Below the pieces are notes generated by a model that did no database searches, was not told where the DNA came from, and saw nothing but the letters and a program-made list of their open reading frames with translations. This document shows, piece by piece, positions 15,902-24,510 of a stretch of 64,000 nucleotides of DNA. Position numbers and translations under genes: made by a program. Origin of the DNA: Geodermatophilus sp. YIM 151500 (lineage in GTDB: Bacteria; Actinomycetota; Actinomycetes; Mycobacteriales; Geodermatophilaceae); contig NZ_JAOVZT010000003.1 of assembly GCF_025716945.1 (NCBI RefSeq), forward strand, positions 273,898-337,897, read 5' to 3'. Position 1 is the first letter of the stretch. Each line of letters opens with the position of its first letter.

Positions 15902-16579
15902 TCAGGTCCCGGGTGTGATCGACGTCCCGGCGGATCGCCCGTCCGACCGTTGCGTACGCCGGGCTCCTCCGGCGCCGTCGGCAGGGGGTTCGTCGGGCTG
16001 CGGTCCGGCCGTCGTCGACGTCCGGCCGTGGTTCCGACCCCGGTCGTGCCGGTGCACGAGCCGGAGCGCGAGCCGGAGCGTGTGCCGACGCGGGGAGCGC
16101 CGGCGCGGCCGCCGGCGGGGCCGCGGCTCGCATCCCGGGCGTGCGGTGCCCGCCCCGGGGGGCAGCGGCGGTCCGTCCGGGACGGCGCCGCTCCCCGCTC
16201 CCTGGACGGCCGGCGGTCCGCTGGTCCCCGTCACCGGCGAGGCGACGCCTTCGGCCCGCGCGCGCCGCAGGACGAACCGGCGGCCGGCGCGAACGCCGGA
16301 GACGGCCCGGACCCGGGCCGCCCCGAGTGCCCGGGTCAGCGCCTGAGGCACCGGACGGGTCCGGACGGCGTGCCGCACCGCTGCCACCCCGCGCGCGAGT
16401 CCGCCGCGCACCCGGGCGATGCCGTGGGCGGGCGGAGCCGACGGCGGGACCCGCTGGATCCAGGGCGCTCGCGCCGCCCTCCTCTGCCGCTCCCAGCGAG
16501 CGGTGGAACTCCGCGCGAGGACGATCACCAGGGCCGTCACCAGCAGGAATCCGACAAGGCTCACGGTCGCCCACAGCAT
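15902..16579 (-). CDS. Putative single-pass membrane protein, unrecognised
   Basis: Encodes 225 residues. It starts with one clear membrane segment (MLWATVSLVGFLLVTALVIV) followed directly by basic residues (STARWERQRRAARA). The rest is Arg/Pro/Gly-rich and of low complexity, ending without a recognisable domain. It could be a real anchored basic protein, or only the first 100 residues may be meaningful. It has no close neighbour to hint at a role. The strong transmembrane start is the main argument for the call. Confidence 0.35.
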   Translation of the reverse strand: MLWATVSLVGFLLVTALVIVLARSSTARWERQRRAARAPWIQRVPPSAPPAHGIARVRGGLARGVAAVRHAVRTRPVPQALTRALGAARVRAVSGVRAGRRFVLRRARAEGVASPVTGTSGPPAVQGAGSGAVPDGPPLPPGAGTARPGCEPRPRRRPRRRSPRRHTLRLALRLVHRHDRGRNHGRTSTTAGPQPDEPPADGAGGARRTQRSDGRSAGTSITPGT

Positions 16580-17409
16580 GACGGTCCATCCCCGGTCCGG
16601 CCGCGGAGGTTCCGGTTCCCGGGCGTCCGCCGCGGTGCGCTCACGATCCCGCCGGGAGGGCCGATCGACAAGGAGGTCGCCCCCGGCTACCAACTCGTTA
16701 TGGACGCGCGGGACATCACCTCGGCGCGCGCTCGACGGTGGCGGCTGCCGGGCGACCACGGCGAGTCCGGAGGACGGCTGGGGGAGGTTCCGCCGACCGC
16801 CCGGAGGCCAGTGGAGACGGCCCTGGCCGTCGGGAGGGGGTTGGCGCAGGAGGTGATCGCCGTCGTCGGCTTCGCAGCACACCTCGAGGGGGTCGACGCC
16901 GAGCCTGTCCCGTAGCGGGCCGCTCGGGGACACGCACCGCCGCAGTCCGCGGACGTTCCCGCGGGAACGCCGTCGAGCCGTTCGCCTTGACCCCGTTCCC
17001 GCGGAGACGCTGCTCCCGTGTCCCGTGGTGGGCCGCTCAGGGACATGCAGCCCGCTGCGCGCGCTGCACGAGCAGGGCGCAGGCCGGCGTCCGCGGTACT
17101 GCGTCTGGTCGGCGGGTACCGCCTCGTGGCGAACCGATGGACCTCGGCGAGGGCACGCCGCGCTCCGCGCCCCGGCCGGCCCGTCCGGACCTCGAGCTGA
17201 TCGGCGTGCAGCCGATCCGGTCGGGGGCGGTGACGCTCTCCTACCGGCCCGCGTCGTCGACCCCGGCCGAGGGCCCGGCTCACCCGGATCGGTGGTCGGC
17301 CGGTCGCCCCGCCGGCTCGCCCGCGATCGAGACGTACGCCAACGGCGGCCCCGGTGCTTGGCTGGGAGTACCGGCCCTCGCCGAGCACGCGTCGTCGGAG
17401 GGAGTTCTC
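16580..17409. other. 830-base stretch without a recognisable gene
   Basis: Open frames here show no family signature and look like chance GC-rich frames. The stretch contains the 32-base direct repeat at 16906-17050, a perfect 14-base palindrome GTTCCCGCGGGAAC (16955-16968) and a near copy of it 40 bases later (16995-17008). It may be a decayed gene or a control region of the glyoxalase-like gene. Confidence 0.5.
16906..17050. repeat. Direct repeat pair with internal dyads
   Basis: Positions 16906-16937 and 17019-17050 match at 27 of 32 bases. Both copies keep a TGTCCC...GGGACA inverted pair with 15 bases between the arms, while the mismatches fall elsewhere. The start-to-start spacing is 113 bases. 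Two GTTCCCGCGG elements lie between them. Confidence 0.7.
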
Positions 17410-17784
17410 GTGCCCGTCCAGCTCAACCACACCATCGTCTCCGCCCGGGACAAGCAGCGGTCGGCGACCTTCCTCGCCGACCTGCTCGGGCTCGCAGCCC
17501 CCAGCTCGTTCGGCCCCTTCGCGGTGGTCCAGCTCGACAACGACGTCTCCCTCGACTTCATGGACGACGACCCCGTCCACCCGCGGCACTACGCGTTCCT
17601 GGTGACCGAGGACGAGTTCGACGCGATCTTCGGTCGGATCCGCGCCCGCGGGCTGGACTTCTGGGCCGACCCCTTCGAGCGCCAGCCCGAGCGGATCAAC
17701 ACCAACGACGGAGGCCGGGGGGTGTACTGGAAGGACCCGGACGGGCACGTCCTGGAGATCATCACGCGTCCGTACGGCGGGTGA
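17410..17784 (+). CDS. VOC (glyoxalase/bleomycin resistance) family protein
   Basis: Encodes 124 residues of the vicinal oxygen chelate fold with two beta-alpha-beta-beta-beta modules. Probable metal ligands are H7 (LNHTIVSARD), a His in RHYAFLV and the Glu of GHVLEIITRPYGG. The block GVYWKDPDGHVLEI is the classic C-terminal VOC signature. It starts at GTG 17410. The substrate cannot be told. The 3' end overlaps that of the convergent NTF2-like gene by 23 bases. Confidence 0.85.
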   Translation: MPVQLNHTIVSARDKQRSATFLADLLGLAAPSSFGPFAVVQLDNDVSLDFMDDDPVHPRHYAFLVTEDEFDAIFGRIRARGLDFWADPFERQPERINTNDGGRGVYWKDPDGHVLEIITRPYGG

Positions 17785-18301
17785 CCCGGCCGCCCCAGGT
17801 CATCCGCCGTCGGCGGCCCAGCCGATGCGCAGGGCCCGCGCGGCGCGTCATCGCCCGGGAGGCCCGCGACGGCAGCGAGTCGGGCGCGGGGATCCTCACC
17901 GGCCGCACCCGCCCGTTGTGCAGGGCCGCGATCCTCCAGCCGTGATCGGTCCTCACCGCCACGATCGTCTGCCGGGAGAGACGCCGTCCGGGCACGCTCG
18001 CCCGCCACGGCATCAGGACCGAGCCGGTCGCGTGCACGACGGCCACGTCGTCCCGCAGGTGGCGGACGGATTCGACCTGCCCGACGAGCGCGGAGCCGGT
18101 CAGGACGCCTCGGAAGAGCCGGTCGTGGTTCTCGACCATCACGCGCCGCCCCCGGGCGCGCGCCCCGTCGTACGAGACGTAGTCGCCGTCCTCGGTGGAA
18201 CAGGCGCCGTACCCGTCGGCGTCCCCCGCCGTCCAGGCGGCGCACATGCGCTCGAACAGGTCGACGAGGTCGGCGTCGGCCGCCGTGATCGCGCGGGACA
18301 T
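17762..18301 (-). CDS. NTF2/SnoaL-like protein (SgcJ/EcaC type)
   Basis: Encodes 179 residues. The first 130 form an NTF2-like cone: an N-terminal helix with DLVDLFERMCAAWTAGDADGYGACSTEDGDYVSYDG, then the DVAVVHATGSVLMPW and SRQTIVAVRTDHGWRIAALHNGR strands. This is the pattern of SgcJ/EcaC family proteins, annotated as oxidoreductases or isomerases without proven activity. ATG 18301 follows GGGGGAG at good spacing. The last 40 residues are Arg-rich and run over the end of the opposite VOC gene, so the natural C-terminus may be poorly conserved. Confidence 0.75.
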   Translation of the reverse strand: MSRAITAADADLVDLFERMCAAWTAGDADGYGACSTEDGDYVSYDGARARGRRVMVENHDRLFRGVLTGSALVGQVESVRHLRDDVAVVHATGSVLMPWRASVPGRRLSRQTIVAVRTDHGWRIAALHNGRVRPVRIPAPDSLPSRASRAMTRRAGPAHRLGRRRRMTWGGRVTRRTDA

Positions 18302-18364
18302 CGCCACTCCCCCGGATGGTCGGTGGATGCTGGGACGAACCGGATCCGCTCGTGGCTCCTTCGC

Positions 18365-18396
18365 ACTCCTGCGAGTTCGTACTCCTGCGAGCTCGC
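18365..18396. repeat. 16-base tandem duplication
   Basis: Two adjacent 16-base units (18365-18380 and 18381-18396) begin ACTCCTGCGAG and differ at two positions. They lie in the 205-base gap between the NTF2-like and aldolase genes. Confidence 0.7.
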
Positions 18397-18506
18397 CCCC
18401 GGCACCCGTCGGGACGTCCGCGCCCCCGCGGCGGCGACGACGGAGCGGCGGACATGGCCATCTCCGCCGCGGGAGGGGACGGCGGCGCTCTCGGCTGCCG
18501 GCCCGT

Positions 18507-19253
18507 TCAGGCCCCGGCCGGGCCGGACCGCTCGCGGGCGACGCCGAGGTGGTGCGCCATGACCTCGCCCAGCGACAGGGAGTCGTTGGCGACCGTCACG
18601 ATCGTCGCGCCCTCGGCGGCGTAGCCGGCGGCCTCCTCGCCGCTGTAGGCGTGGACGCCGACGGGCACCCCGGCGGCGCCGGCCCGGGCGACGATCGAGG
18701 ACAGGACGGCGCGGAGCTCCCCCCGGCGGTCCGCGCCGTTCAGCCCGAGGGACAGCGAGAGGTCACCCGGACCGACGTACACGCCGTCCAGGCCCTCGAC
18801 GGCGAGGACGGCGTCGAGGTCGTCGAGCGCGGTCGCGGTCTCGACCATGGCGATCACCAGCGGCTGGTCGGCCCCGCCGGAGAGCCGGCCGATCGATCGT
18901 CCACCGGCGGGGGCGTAGCGGCCGGCGGAGACGACCTCCCGGGCGTGGTCGGCGTCGCGCACGTTGGGCACGATGACGCCGCGGGCGCCCAGGTCGAGCG
19001 GGCGGCCGACGTCGGCGAACAGCGGGCTGCGGGTCCGGACGAGCGGCACCGAGCCCGCCGCGGTGATCGCCGCCGTGATACCCGGCAGCTCGGCCTCGGC
19101 CACACCGCCGTGCTGCAGGTCGACGACGACGAAGTCGGCTCCGGTCCGCGCCAGGACCTCGCCCGTGACCGCGCCCGGCAGCACGCTCCACAGGCCGTGG
19201 CACGGCCGCCCGTCCGACCACCGCCGCCGCAGGTCGACCTCGCTCGTCGCCAT
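18507..19253 (-). CDS. HpcH/HpaI aldolase family protein
   Basis: Encodes a 248-residue TIM-barrel class II aldolase acting on 2-keto-3-deoxy or 4-hydroxy-2-oxo acids. Key blocks are FVVVDLQHGG, GARGVIVPNVRDADHAREVV, the metal-binding Glu in VIAMVETATALDDLDAVL and the Asp in GVYVGPGDLSLSLG. ATG 19253 matches the family start. It stands alone, far from the second aldolase of this family in the catabolic locus at 47954-48757, and the two are clearly different paralogues. Substrate unknown. Confidence 0.88.
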   Translation of the reverse strand: MATSEVDLRRRWSDGRPCHGLWSVLPGAVTGEVLARTGADFVVVDLQHGGVAEAELPGITAAITAAGSVPLVRTRSPLFADVGRPLDLGARGVIVPNVRDADHAREVVSAGRYAPAGGRSIGRLSGGADQPLVIAMVETATALDDLDAVLAVEGLDGVYVGPGDLSLSLGLNGADRRGELRAVLSSIVARAGAAGVPVGVHAYSGEEAAGYAAEGATIVTVANDSLSLGEVMAHHLGVARERSGPAGA

Positions 19254-19589
19254 CCCAGGTCCCGCCCTCCCGCCGCTCCCGGCGACCGCGCCGTCGTCCG
19301 ACGCCCTGCCCCGGACCTCGCCGGCACGATCCTGCCGGACCGGGCGGATCGCGCGACGCGCTGGTCGGGCCAGCGGCGGGGTCGGAGCCCCGGCGTCCAC
19401 GGTCACCGGAGCGGCGGACACGCCGAGGGCCCGGCCCGGCACCACCAGAGTTCGCCAAGGGGACACCACGGATGAGTTCACCTTGTGCCAGTGCGCGGGC
19501 GGCCGGGTTTCCGTAACGTGACGGACAGCGATGCTGTCGTACCGGTCCGTCACACCGACCGCGCCCCCCCCACGTCCGAGGAGCTTCCC
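19254..19589. other. 336-base intergenic region upstream of whiB
   Basis: This lies between the divergently read aldolase and whiB genes. No gene is recognisable. CGAGGAGC just before 19590 is the whiB ribosome site. Candidate promoter hexamers (TTGTGC near 19482, TAACGT near 19515) are spaced too far apart to be trusted. Confidence 0.5.
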
Positions 19590-19934
19590 GTGCCTTCCTT
19601 CTCCCGCCCCCACCTGTCCGTGCTCAGCGAGGCCGCGACCAGCCAGCCCGCCGCGGCGGCGCCCGAGGCCGGCGCGTGGCCGTCGGCGACCCCGGCCGGG
19701 GACGAGTCGTGGCGTCTGGAGGCGTTGTGCGCGGAGACCGACCCGGAGGCGTTCTTCCCGGAGAAGGGTGGTTCCACCCGCGAGGCCAAGCGCGTGTGCA
19801 GCGGCTGCGCGGTGCGCCTCGAGTGCCTGGAGTACGCGCTGTCCAACGACGAGCGCTTCGGCATCTGGGGTGGCCTGTCCGAGCGCGAGCGGCGGCAGCT
19901 GCGCCAGCAGCGGCGCCTCCGGCTCAGCGCCTGA
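19590..19934 (+). CDS. WhiB-family iron-sulfur transcriptional regulator (WhiB/WhmD-like)
   Basis: Encodes 114 residues. The four [4Fe-4S] ligands are C47, C70, C73 and C79. They are followed by the GIWGGLSERERRQLR turn and a basic tail that contacts DNA. The block TDPEAFFPEKGGSTREAKRVC matches the WhiB/WhmD (WhiB2) branch, which controls septation and sporulation-type development in actinomycetes. WhiB proteins act with the primary sigma factor. It starts at GTG 19590 with GAGGAGC upstream; the first 38 residues are a variable Ala/Pro-rich arm. Confidence 0.92.
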   Translation: MPSFSRPHLSVLSEAATSQPAAAAPEAGAWPSATPAGDESWRLEALCAETDPEAFFPEKGGSTREAKRVCSGCAVRLECLEYALSNDERFGIWGGLSERERRQLRQQRRLRLSA

Positions 19935-20074
19935 CGCGGCCGGGAGCCCCGCGGTCCGGACGCGGGCCGGGGAGTTCCCCGGCGCGCCTCCTCCCGGGCA
20001 CACCGTGCCCGGATGCGGTTCACGTGCCGGGCACAGGCTGAGGCGGTCCAGACGGTTCACCCCCAGGAGGACCC

Positions 20075-20605
20075 ATGACCGCGTCCACGAAGACCAACTC
20101 CTCGACCGCGGCGTCCCGGGATCGGCAGGACGACGTCGCGCGCCCCGACCGGGGAGCCGACGCCGCGCGCCCCGACGCGGGAGCCGACGCCGCGGCCCGG
20201 AACGCCGCGGCCAGGCTCGACGAGCTCGTCCGGGCTCACGGCGAGCTGACCCACGAGATCCGTCAACTGGTCGCGCGCCAGGCCGTCGACCGCGCCGCCG
20301 ACGGCGACGACGGTGAGCGCGCCGGCCCGATGGTCACCGTGGCCCGGGCCGACCTGCTCGCGCTGCGCGAGCAGGAGCAGGCCCGGCATCAGCTGGACCG
20401 GGCGACGCGGAGCGGCGCGGACGCCGTGGACGGCGTCGTCCGCAGCGTCACGACGGTCGTCCGCGCGCTGATCCCGGCTTCGCTCGTGCGGCCCGAGGAC
20501 CTCGTCGAGGCGGCCTGGACGGTGGCCGACCACGGTCTGCGGGTGGGCCGCCGCCTGGCGCTCGGCGTCAGCTCGAGCGTTCGGGACCTGACCCCGTCGG
20601 CCTGA
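20075..20605 (+). CDS. Unrecognised helical protein with internal repeat
   Basis: Encodes 176 residues with a perfect AGGAGG ribosome site before ATG 20075. Residues 23-40 are two copies of a nine-residue RPD(R/A)GADAA unit. The middle is helical (ARLDELVRAHGELTHEIRQLVARQ) and the rest amphipathic (TVVRALIPASLVRPEDLVEAAWTVADHGLRVGRRLALG). The C-terminal stretch could lie on the membrane surface. No known domain is recognised. A strong hairpin follows the stop. The ribosome site and its position after whiB support a real gene. Confidence 0.65.
   Translation: MTASTKTNSSTAASRDRQDDVARPDRGADAARPDAGADAAARNAAARLDELVRAHGELTHEIRQLVARQAVDRAADGDDGERAGPMVTVARADLLALREQEQARHQLDRATRSGADAVDGVVRSVTTVVRALIPASLVRPEDLVEAAWTVADHGLRVGRRLALGVSSSVRDLTPSA
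20141..20194 (+). repeat. 27-base in-frame tandem repeat
   Basis: Units 20141-20167 and 20168-20194 differ at two adjacent bases and encode the duplicated nine-residue block of the surrounding gene. Confidence 0.8.
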
Positions 20606-20614
20606 CCGATGATC

Positions 20615-20642
20615 GGCGGGCCGGGGCACGGTCCGGCCCGCC
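20615..20642. terminator. Bidirectional terminator hairpin
   Basis: A 10-base perfect stem, GGCGGGCCGG (20615-20624) with its complement (20633-20642), closes an 8-base loop. It lies between two convergent genes, ten bases after the upstream stop, and would serve both. Confidence 0.65.
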
Positions 20643-20671
20643 CCCGGCCCGCCCCCGGCCGGCCGCCCCGG

Positions 20672-22117
20672 TCAGCGGTCGGCCGCCCAGCTGCCGTGGA
20701 AGCCGAGCGGAACGCGCGCCGGCAGGTGCACGCGGGCCACGGGTTCACCGGCGAAGTCCTGCGCCGCGAGGACCACCAGGTCGGTGGCTCCCCGGTCGGG
20801 GTCGTGCACGAAGGCCAGGACGTAGCCGTCGTCCTCGGCCGCGTCGGGCGCAGACGGCACGAACACGGCCTCGCCGACGGTCGCGTCGCGCGGGAACCGG
20901 TGCGCCTCGACCGCTCCCGCGGCCAGGTCGTGCTTGAGCAGCGCGGAGGCGAACGCGCCGTCCTGGAACGTTCCGCTCATCCGCACGGTCGAGGGGTTGA
21001 CCTCACCGATGACGGCGCCGTAGCCGTAGCGGTGCGGCCGGGAGACGACCCGCTCGTCGACGCGCGGGAACTCCTGCGGGCGGTCGTCGAGGCGCTGCAG
21101 GGCCACCGTGCCGGCGGCGGGATCGACGGTCCAGCGGTCCAGCGTCAGCGGGCCCCGCCCGGTCAGGGCGGACAGGTCGTAGGAGCCCTCGTACCGGCAC
21201 ACGTCGACGACGACGCGGTCGCCGTCGTCGTAGGCGTTGAGCGTGTGGAAGACCCAGCAGGGGTCCACCTCGAACCAGCGGACCTCGCGGACGGCACCCT
21301 CCCGGGGCAGCAGCCCGAGCCGGGCCTGGTGCCCGGCGTTCCAGGCGTACGGCAGCGGGGAGCCGGACACCGCGGCGGGCATGCTGAACGTGACCGGCAG
21401 GTCGAGGAGGACCACGTACCGCTCGGTGAGGGCGAAGTCGTGCATCATCGGCCCGTCCGGGACGGGGACGTCGGTCGTGCCGCCCACCCGGCCGTCGGGG
21501 CCGATCACGACGTGCTGCACGTGGTCCCAACCCCAGAAGTAGGCCACGGCGTGCAGGTCCCCGGTCCGCCGGTCGAGCTTGGTGTGCGCGGCGTAGCCGC
21601 CCGGCAGCGTGCCGCCGAAGTCGCACGGGCCGACCGTGTCCAGCTCGTCGGTCAGCTCGTACGGCAGCGGGCCGGCCTCCACGGTGGCGAGGATGCGCCC
21701 GGCGTGCGCCACGACGTGGGTGTTGGCGGCGAAGTCCATGCCGGCGTGGACGGGCCCTCCCGGCCACTGCTCCCCCAGCGCTCCGGCCACCTGCCGCGAC
21801 CGGACCCAGCGGTTGCGGTACCACTCGGCCCGGCCGTCCCGCAGCCGCACGCCGTGCACCATGCCCGGGCCGAGGAACCAGTGCTGGACGGGCTCGTCCA
21901 GGCCGAGCGGGTTGGGTCCGTTGCGCAGGTAGCGTCCGTCCAGCCCGGCGGGCAGCCTTCCCGTCACCGGCAGGTCGAACGCCGTGACCTCCTCGGTGAC
22001 CGGCGCGAACGGTCCCCGGGCGAACCGACCGCTGTCGAGCAGCGGCTCGGCGGGGATGGGCGCGGCGGGCATGGGCGCGGTGGGCGTGTGCGCGGCGGGC
22101 ACCGGCTCGGCAGGCAT
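20672..22117 (-). CDS. Carotenoid cleavage oxygenase family protein
   Basis: Encodes 481 residues of the seven-bladed carotenoid oxygenase (RPE65/CCD) family, non-heme iron enzymes that cleave double bonds of carotenoids, apocarotenoids or stilbenes. The four iron histidines are H178 (YAAHTKLD), H226 (MMHDFALTE), H291 (VFHTLNAYDDG) and H474 (GFHGSW). The N-terminal RYLRNGPNP block is also diagnostic. ATG 22117 is preferred to the adjacent GTG 22120 because GGGAG is better spaced. The first 28 residues are a Pro/Ala repeat arm. It is probably cytosolic or membrane-associated. The actual substrate cannot be told. Confidence 0.92.
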   Translation of the reverse strand: MPAEPVPAAHTPTAPMPAAPIPAEPLLDSGRFARGPFAPVTEEVTAFDLPVTGRLPAGLDGRYLRNGPNPLGLDEPVQHWFLGPGMVHGVRLRDGRAEWYRNRWVRSRQVAGALGEQWPGGPVHAGMDFAANTHVVAHAGRILATVEAGPLPYELTDELDTVGPCDFGGTLPGGYAAHTKLDRRTGDLHAVAYFWGWDHVQHVVIGPDGRVGGTTDVPVPDGPMMHDFALTERYVVLLDLPVTFSMPAAVSGSPLPYAWNAGHQARLGLLPREGAVREVRWFEVDPCWVFHTLNAYDDGDRVVVDVCRYEGSYDLSALTGRGPLTLDRWTVDPAAGTVALQRLDDRPQEFPRVDERVVSRPHRYGYGAVIGEVNPSTVRMSGTFQDGAFASALLKHDLAAGAVEAHRFPRDATVGEAVFVPSAPDAAEDDGYVLAFVHDPDRGATDLVVLAAQDFAGEPVARVHLPARVPLGFHGSWAADR

Positions 22118-22215
22118 CACGGTCTCCCGGCGGATCGTCGGCCTGGGTCTCCCTCTGGGTGCTGCTCCCCGGGATCGTCCTCCCCCCGCTCCCCGGCGGG
22201 AAGGGCACGAGCCGC

Positions 22216-22527
22216 TCAGGCGTCCGCCACCGGGACCTCGTAGTGCGTCACCGTCGTCTCACGGTCGAGGAGGTAGCGGTCGTCCTCCGGGTAGAAGACG
22301 GCGCGGCCGACGTCGTCCCCGGCGAAGCCGCGGATCGCGTCGAGGGACTCCCAGAAGCTGAGCGTGACGATCTCCGTCCGACCGTCGTCGAGGTCCCGCG
22401 TCAGCAGCCAGGCGCCGCGGTTGCCGGGCGTGCGTCGGTAGTGGGCGATGCCGGTGTCGTCGACGTAGGTGACGTAGGCGTCGCGGTCCGCGGTGCGCAC
22501 CCAACCGCGCCAGGTCCGAGCGATCAC
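22216..22527 (-). CDS. Antibiotic-biosynthesis-monooxygenase-like ferredoxin-fold protein
   Basis: Encodes 103 residues. The MIARTWRGWVRTADRDAY start and the EIVTLSFWESLDAIRGFAGDD block are typical of a dimeric alpha/beta ABM-like protein, as is the RAVFYPEDDRYL segment. Many of these are small heme- or cofactor-free oxygenases or have no known activity. GTG 22527 follows GAGAGGAG. It lies upstream of the carotenoid oxygenase on the same strand, about 100 bases away, so co-transcription is possible. Confidence 0.75.
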   Translation of the reverse strand: MIARTWRGWVRTADRDAYVTYVDDTGIAHYRRTPGNRGAWLLTRDLDDGRTEIVTLSFWESLDAIRGFAGDDVGRAVFYPEDDRYLLDRETTVTHYEVPVADA

Positions 22528-22720
22528 GGCGGCTCCTCTCCTCGGACGACGGAGGACGACGGAGGGCGGGCGGGGCACGGCGCCCCACCCGGGTGCCGGG
22601 CCGTCGCGGCCGGTCGTCGGGGTCGGCCGGAGCGCCCGGCCGGCACCCGCCGGGGATGCCGCGTCCCCACGCCCGGCGCTAGCGTCAGTGCACCATGCGA
22701 CCTGCCCCGCAGGAGGAACG

Positions 22721-24502
22721 GTGACCACGACATCCCGGACACCGGACCGCGCCTTCCGCGCGGAAGGGCCCGTCGACCGGGAGGCGTTCCGCGGCGAAGG
22801 ACCCGCCTACCGGGAGGCGCCCGTCCCCCGGCGCGAGTCCGAGGCACTCGCCTCGGTGGAGAGCGCGGAGGACGTCGCCCTCCCCTCACCGCGCGGTATG
22901 GCCGGCAGCCTCGTCTCGGTGCTGACCCAGCCCCGGCCGGTGGCCCGCGAAGTGGCCACCCTGGGTCGGGACGCCGTCCGCATCCTGCGCGGCACCGATG
23001 GGACCGCCCCCTCCCCCAGGGACAAGCGCTTCGCCGACCCGGCCTGGTCCGGCAACCCCGGCTACCGGCGCCTCGCCCAGGGCTACCTGGCGATGACGGG
23101 ATCGATCTCCCGGCTGGTCGACGACTACGAGGCGAGCGGCGCCGACTGGCGCCAGGTGGAGCAAGCGCGCTTCGTCCTCACCGCCCTCACCAGCGCCCTG
23201 GCGCCCACGAACACCCTGCTGGGCAACCCGGCGGCGCTCAAGCGGGCCTTCGACACGGGTGGCCGGAGCCTGGTCCGCGGGCTCGGTCACCTGGTCCACG
23301 ACGTCCTGCACAACGGCGGGATGCCCACCCAGGTGGACACCGCCGCCTTCACCGTGGGCGAGGACCTCGGCGTGACCCCGGGGGCCGTCGTCCACCGCGA
23401 CCCGGTCGTCGAGGTCCTCCAGTACCGGCCGTCCACGGCCCGGGTCCGGCAGCGCCCGCTGGTGATCGTCCCGCCACCGATCGGGCGCTTCTACTTCCTC
23501 GACCTGCGGCCCGGGCGCAGCCTGGTCGAGTACCTGGTCGGCCGGGGCCTGCAGGTTTTCATGGTCAGCTGGCGCAACCCGACCAGGGAACAGGCCGACT
23601 GGGGCCTGGAGGCCTACGCCGGCGGAGTGGTCACCGCCGTCGACGTCGCCCGGGAGGTGACCGGCTCCCCCGACGTCACCACCCTCGGGCTGTGCGCGGG
23701 CGGGCAGATCATGACGACCGCGCTCAACCACCTCGCCGCGACCGGCGACGACCGGGTGCACGCCGCCGGCTACGCGGTGACCCTGCTCGACTTCTCCAGC
23801 CGGGCGCCGCTCGGCGCGTTCTCGGGTCCCCGGCTGATCGACCGCGCGCGCCGGGGGTCCCGCCGCCGCGGCGTCATCAGCGCCCGCGACATGGGTTCGG
23901 TGTTCAGCTGGATGCGCCCCGACGACCTGATCTTCAACTACCTGGTGAACCAGTGGCTCATGGGTGAGGACCCGCCCGCGTTCGACATCCTCGCGTGGAA
24001 CGCCGACGGCACGAACCTCCCGGCCCGGCTCCACGAGGAGTTCCTGGAGATCTTCGGCACGAACGCGCTCGTCCGGCCCGGCGTGCTGCGGGTGCTCGGC
24101 ACCCCCGTGCACGTCGGGCGGATCACCGTCCCCACCTTCGTCACCGGCGCCCTCACCGACCACCTCACGCCCTGGCGCGGCTGCTACCGGACGACGCAGC
24201 TGCTCTCCGGGCCGAGCACGTTCGTGCTGAGCTACAGCGGCCACATCCAGAGCCTGGTCAACCCGCCGGGCAACCCGAAGGCGCACTCCTGGACCGGCGG
24301 CGAGCCCGGCCCGGACCCGGACGCCTGGCGCGCGGGCGCCGAGAGGCACACCGGCAGCTGGTGGGAGGCCTGGGCGGAGTGGGTGCTGGCACGCTCCGGC
24401 GGGGAGACATCCGCGCCGGGGCCGCTCGGCAGCGCCGGGCACCCGCCACTGGAGCCGGCGCCCGGCTCCTACGTCCGGGACCGCCGCCCCGGTCCCGGCT
24501 GA
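22721..24502 (+). CDS. Polyhydroxyalkanoate synthase (PhaC-type)
   Basis: Encodes 593 residues. It polymerises hydroxyacyl-CoA on the surface of storage granules. The lipase-like box with catalytic Cys is G-L-C325-A-G-G. The other triad members are D480 (GALTDHLTPW) and H508 (YSGHIQSLVNPPGNP). The N-terminal 110 residues are poorly conserved; the PhaC N-domain begins near RDKRFADPAWSGNPGYRR. AGGAGGAACG precedes GTG 22721. It stands alone without phaA/phaB or phasin genes nearby. Class I length, with no PhaE partner in view. It converges on the alpha/beta hydrolase gene, which ends eight bases away. Confidence 0.93.
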   Translation: MTTTSRTPDRAFRAEGPVDREAFRGEGPAYREAPVPRRESEALASVESAEDVALPSPRGMAGSLVSVLTQPRPVAREVATLGRDAVRILRGTDGTAPSPRDKRFADPAWSGNPGYRRLAQGYLAMTGSISRLVDDYEASGADWRQVEQARFVLTALTSALAPTNTLLGNPAALKRAFDTGGRSLVRGLGHLVHDVLHNGGMPTQVDTAAFTVGEDLGVTPGAVVHRDPVVEVLQYRPSTARVRQRPLVIVPPPIGRFYFLDLRPGRSLVEYLVGRGLQVFMVSWRNPTREQADWGLEAYAGGVVTAVDVAREVTGSPDVTTLGLCAGGQIMTTALNHLAATGDDRVHAAGYAVTLLDFSSRAPLGAFSGPRLIDRARRGSRRRGVISARDMGSVFSWMRPDDLIFNYLVNQWLMGEDPPAFDILAWNADGTNLPARLHEEFLEIFGTNALVRPGVLRVLGTPVHVGRITVPTFVTGALTDHLTPWRGCYRTTQLLSGPSTFVLSYSGHIQSLVNPPGNPKAHSWTGGEPGPDPDAWRAGAERHTGSWWEAWAEWVLARSGGETSAPGPLGSAGHPPLEPAPGSYVRDRRPGPG

Positions 24503-24510
24503 GCCCGCGG

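Noticed and set aside
16590-17400. Possible genes in either strand of the 830-base gap
   Set aside because: No ribosome site with a recognisable or well-composed protein was found; frames overlap in all directions as expected by chance.
22657-22685. Promoter of the PHA synthase gene (TAGCGT as -10)
   Set aside because: The hexamer at the expected -35 position (TGCCGC) is too far from consensus to support the call.
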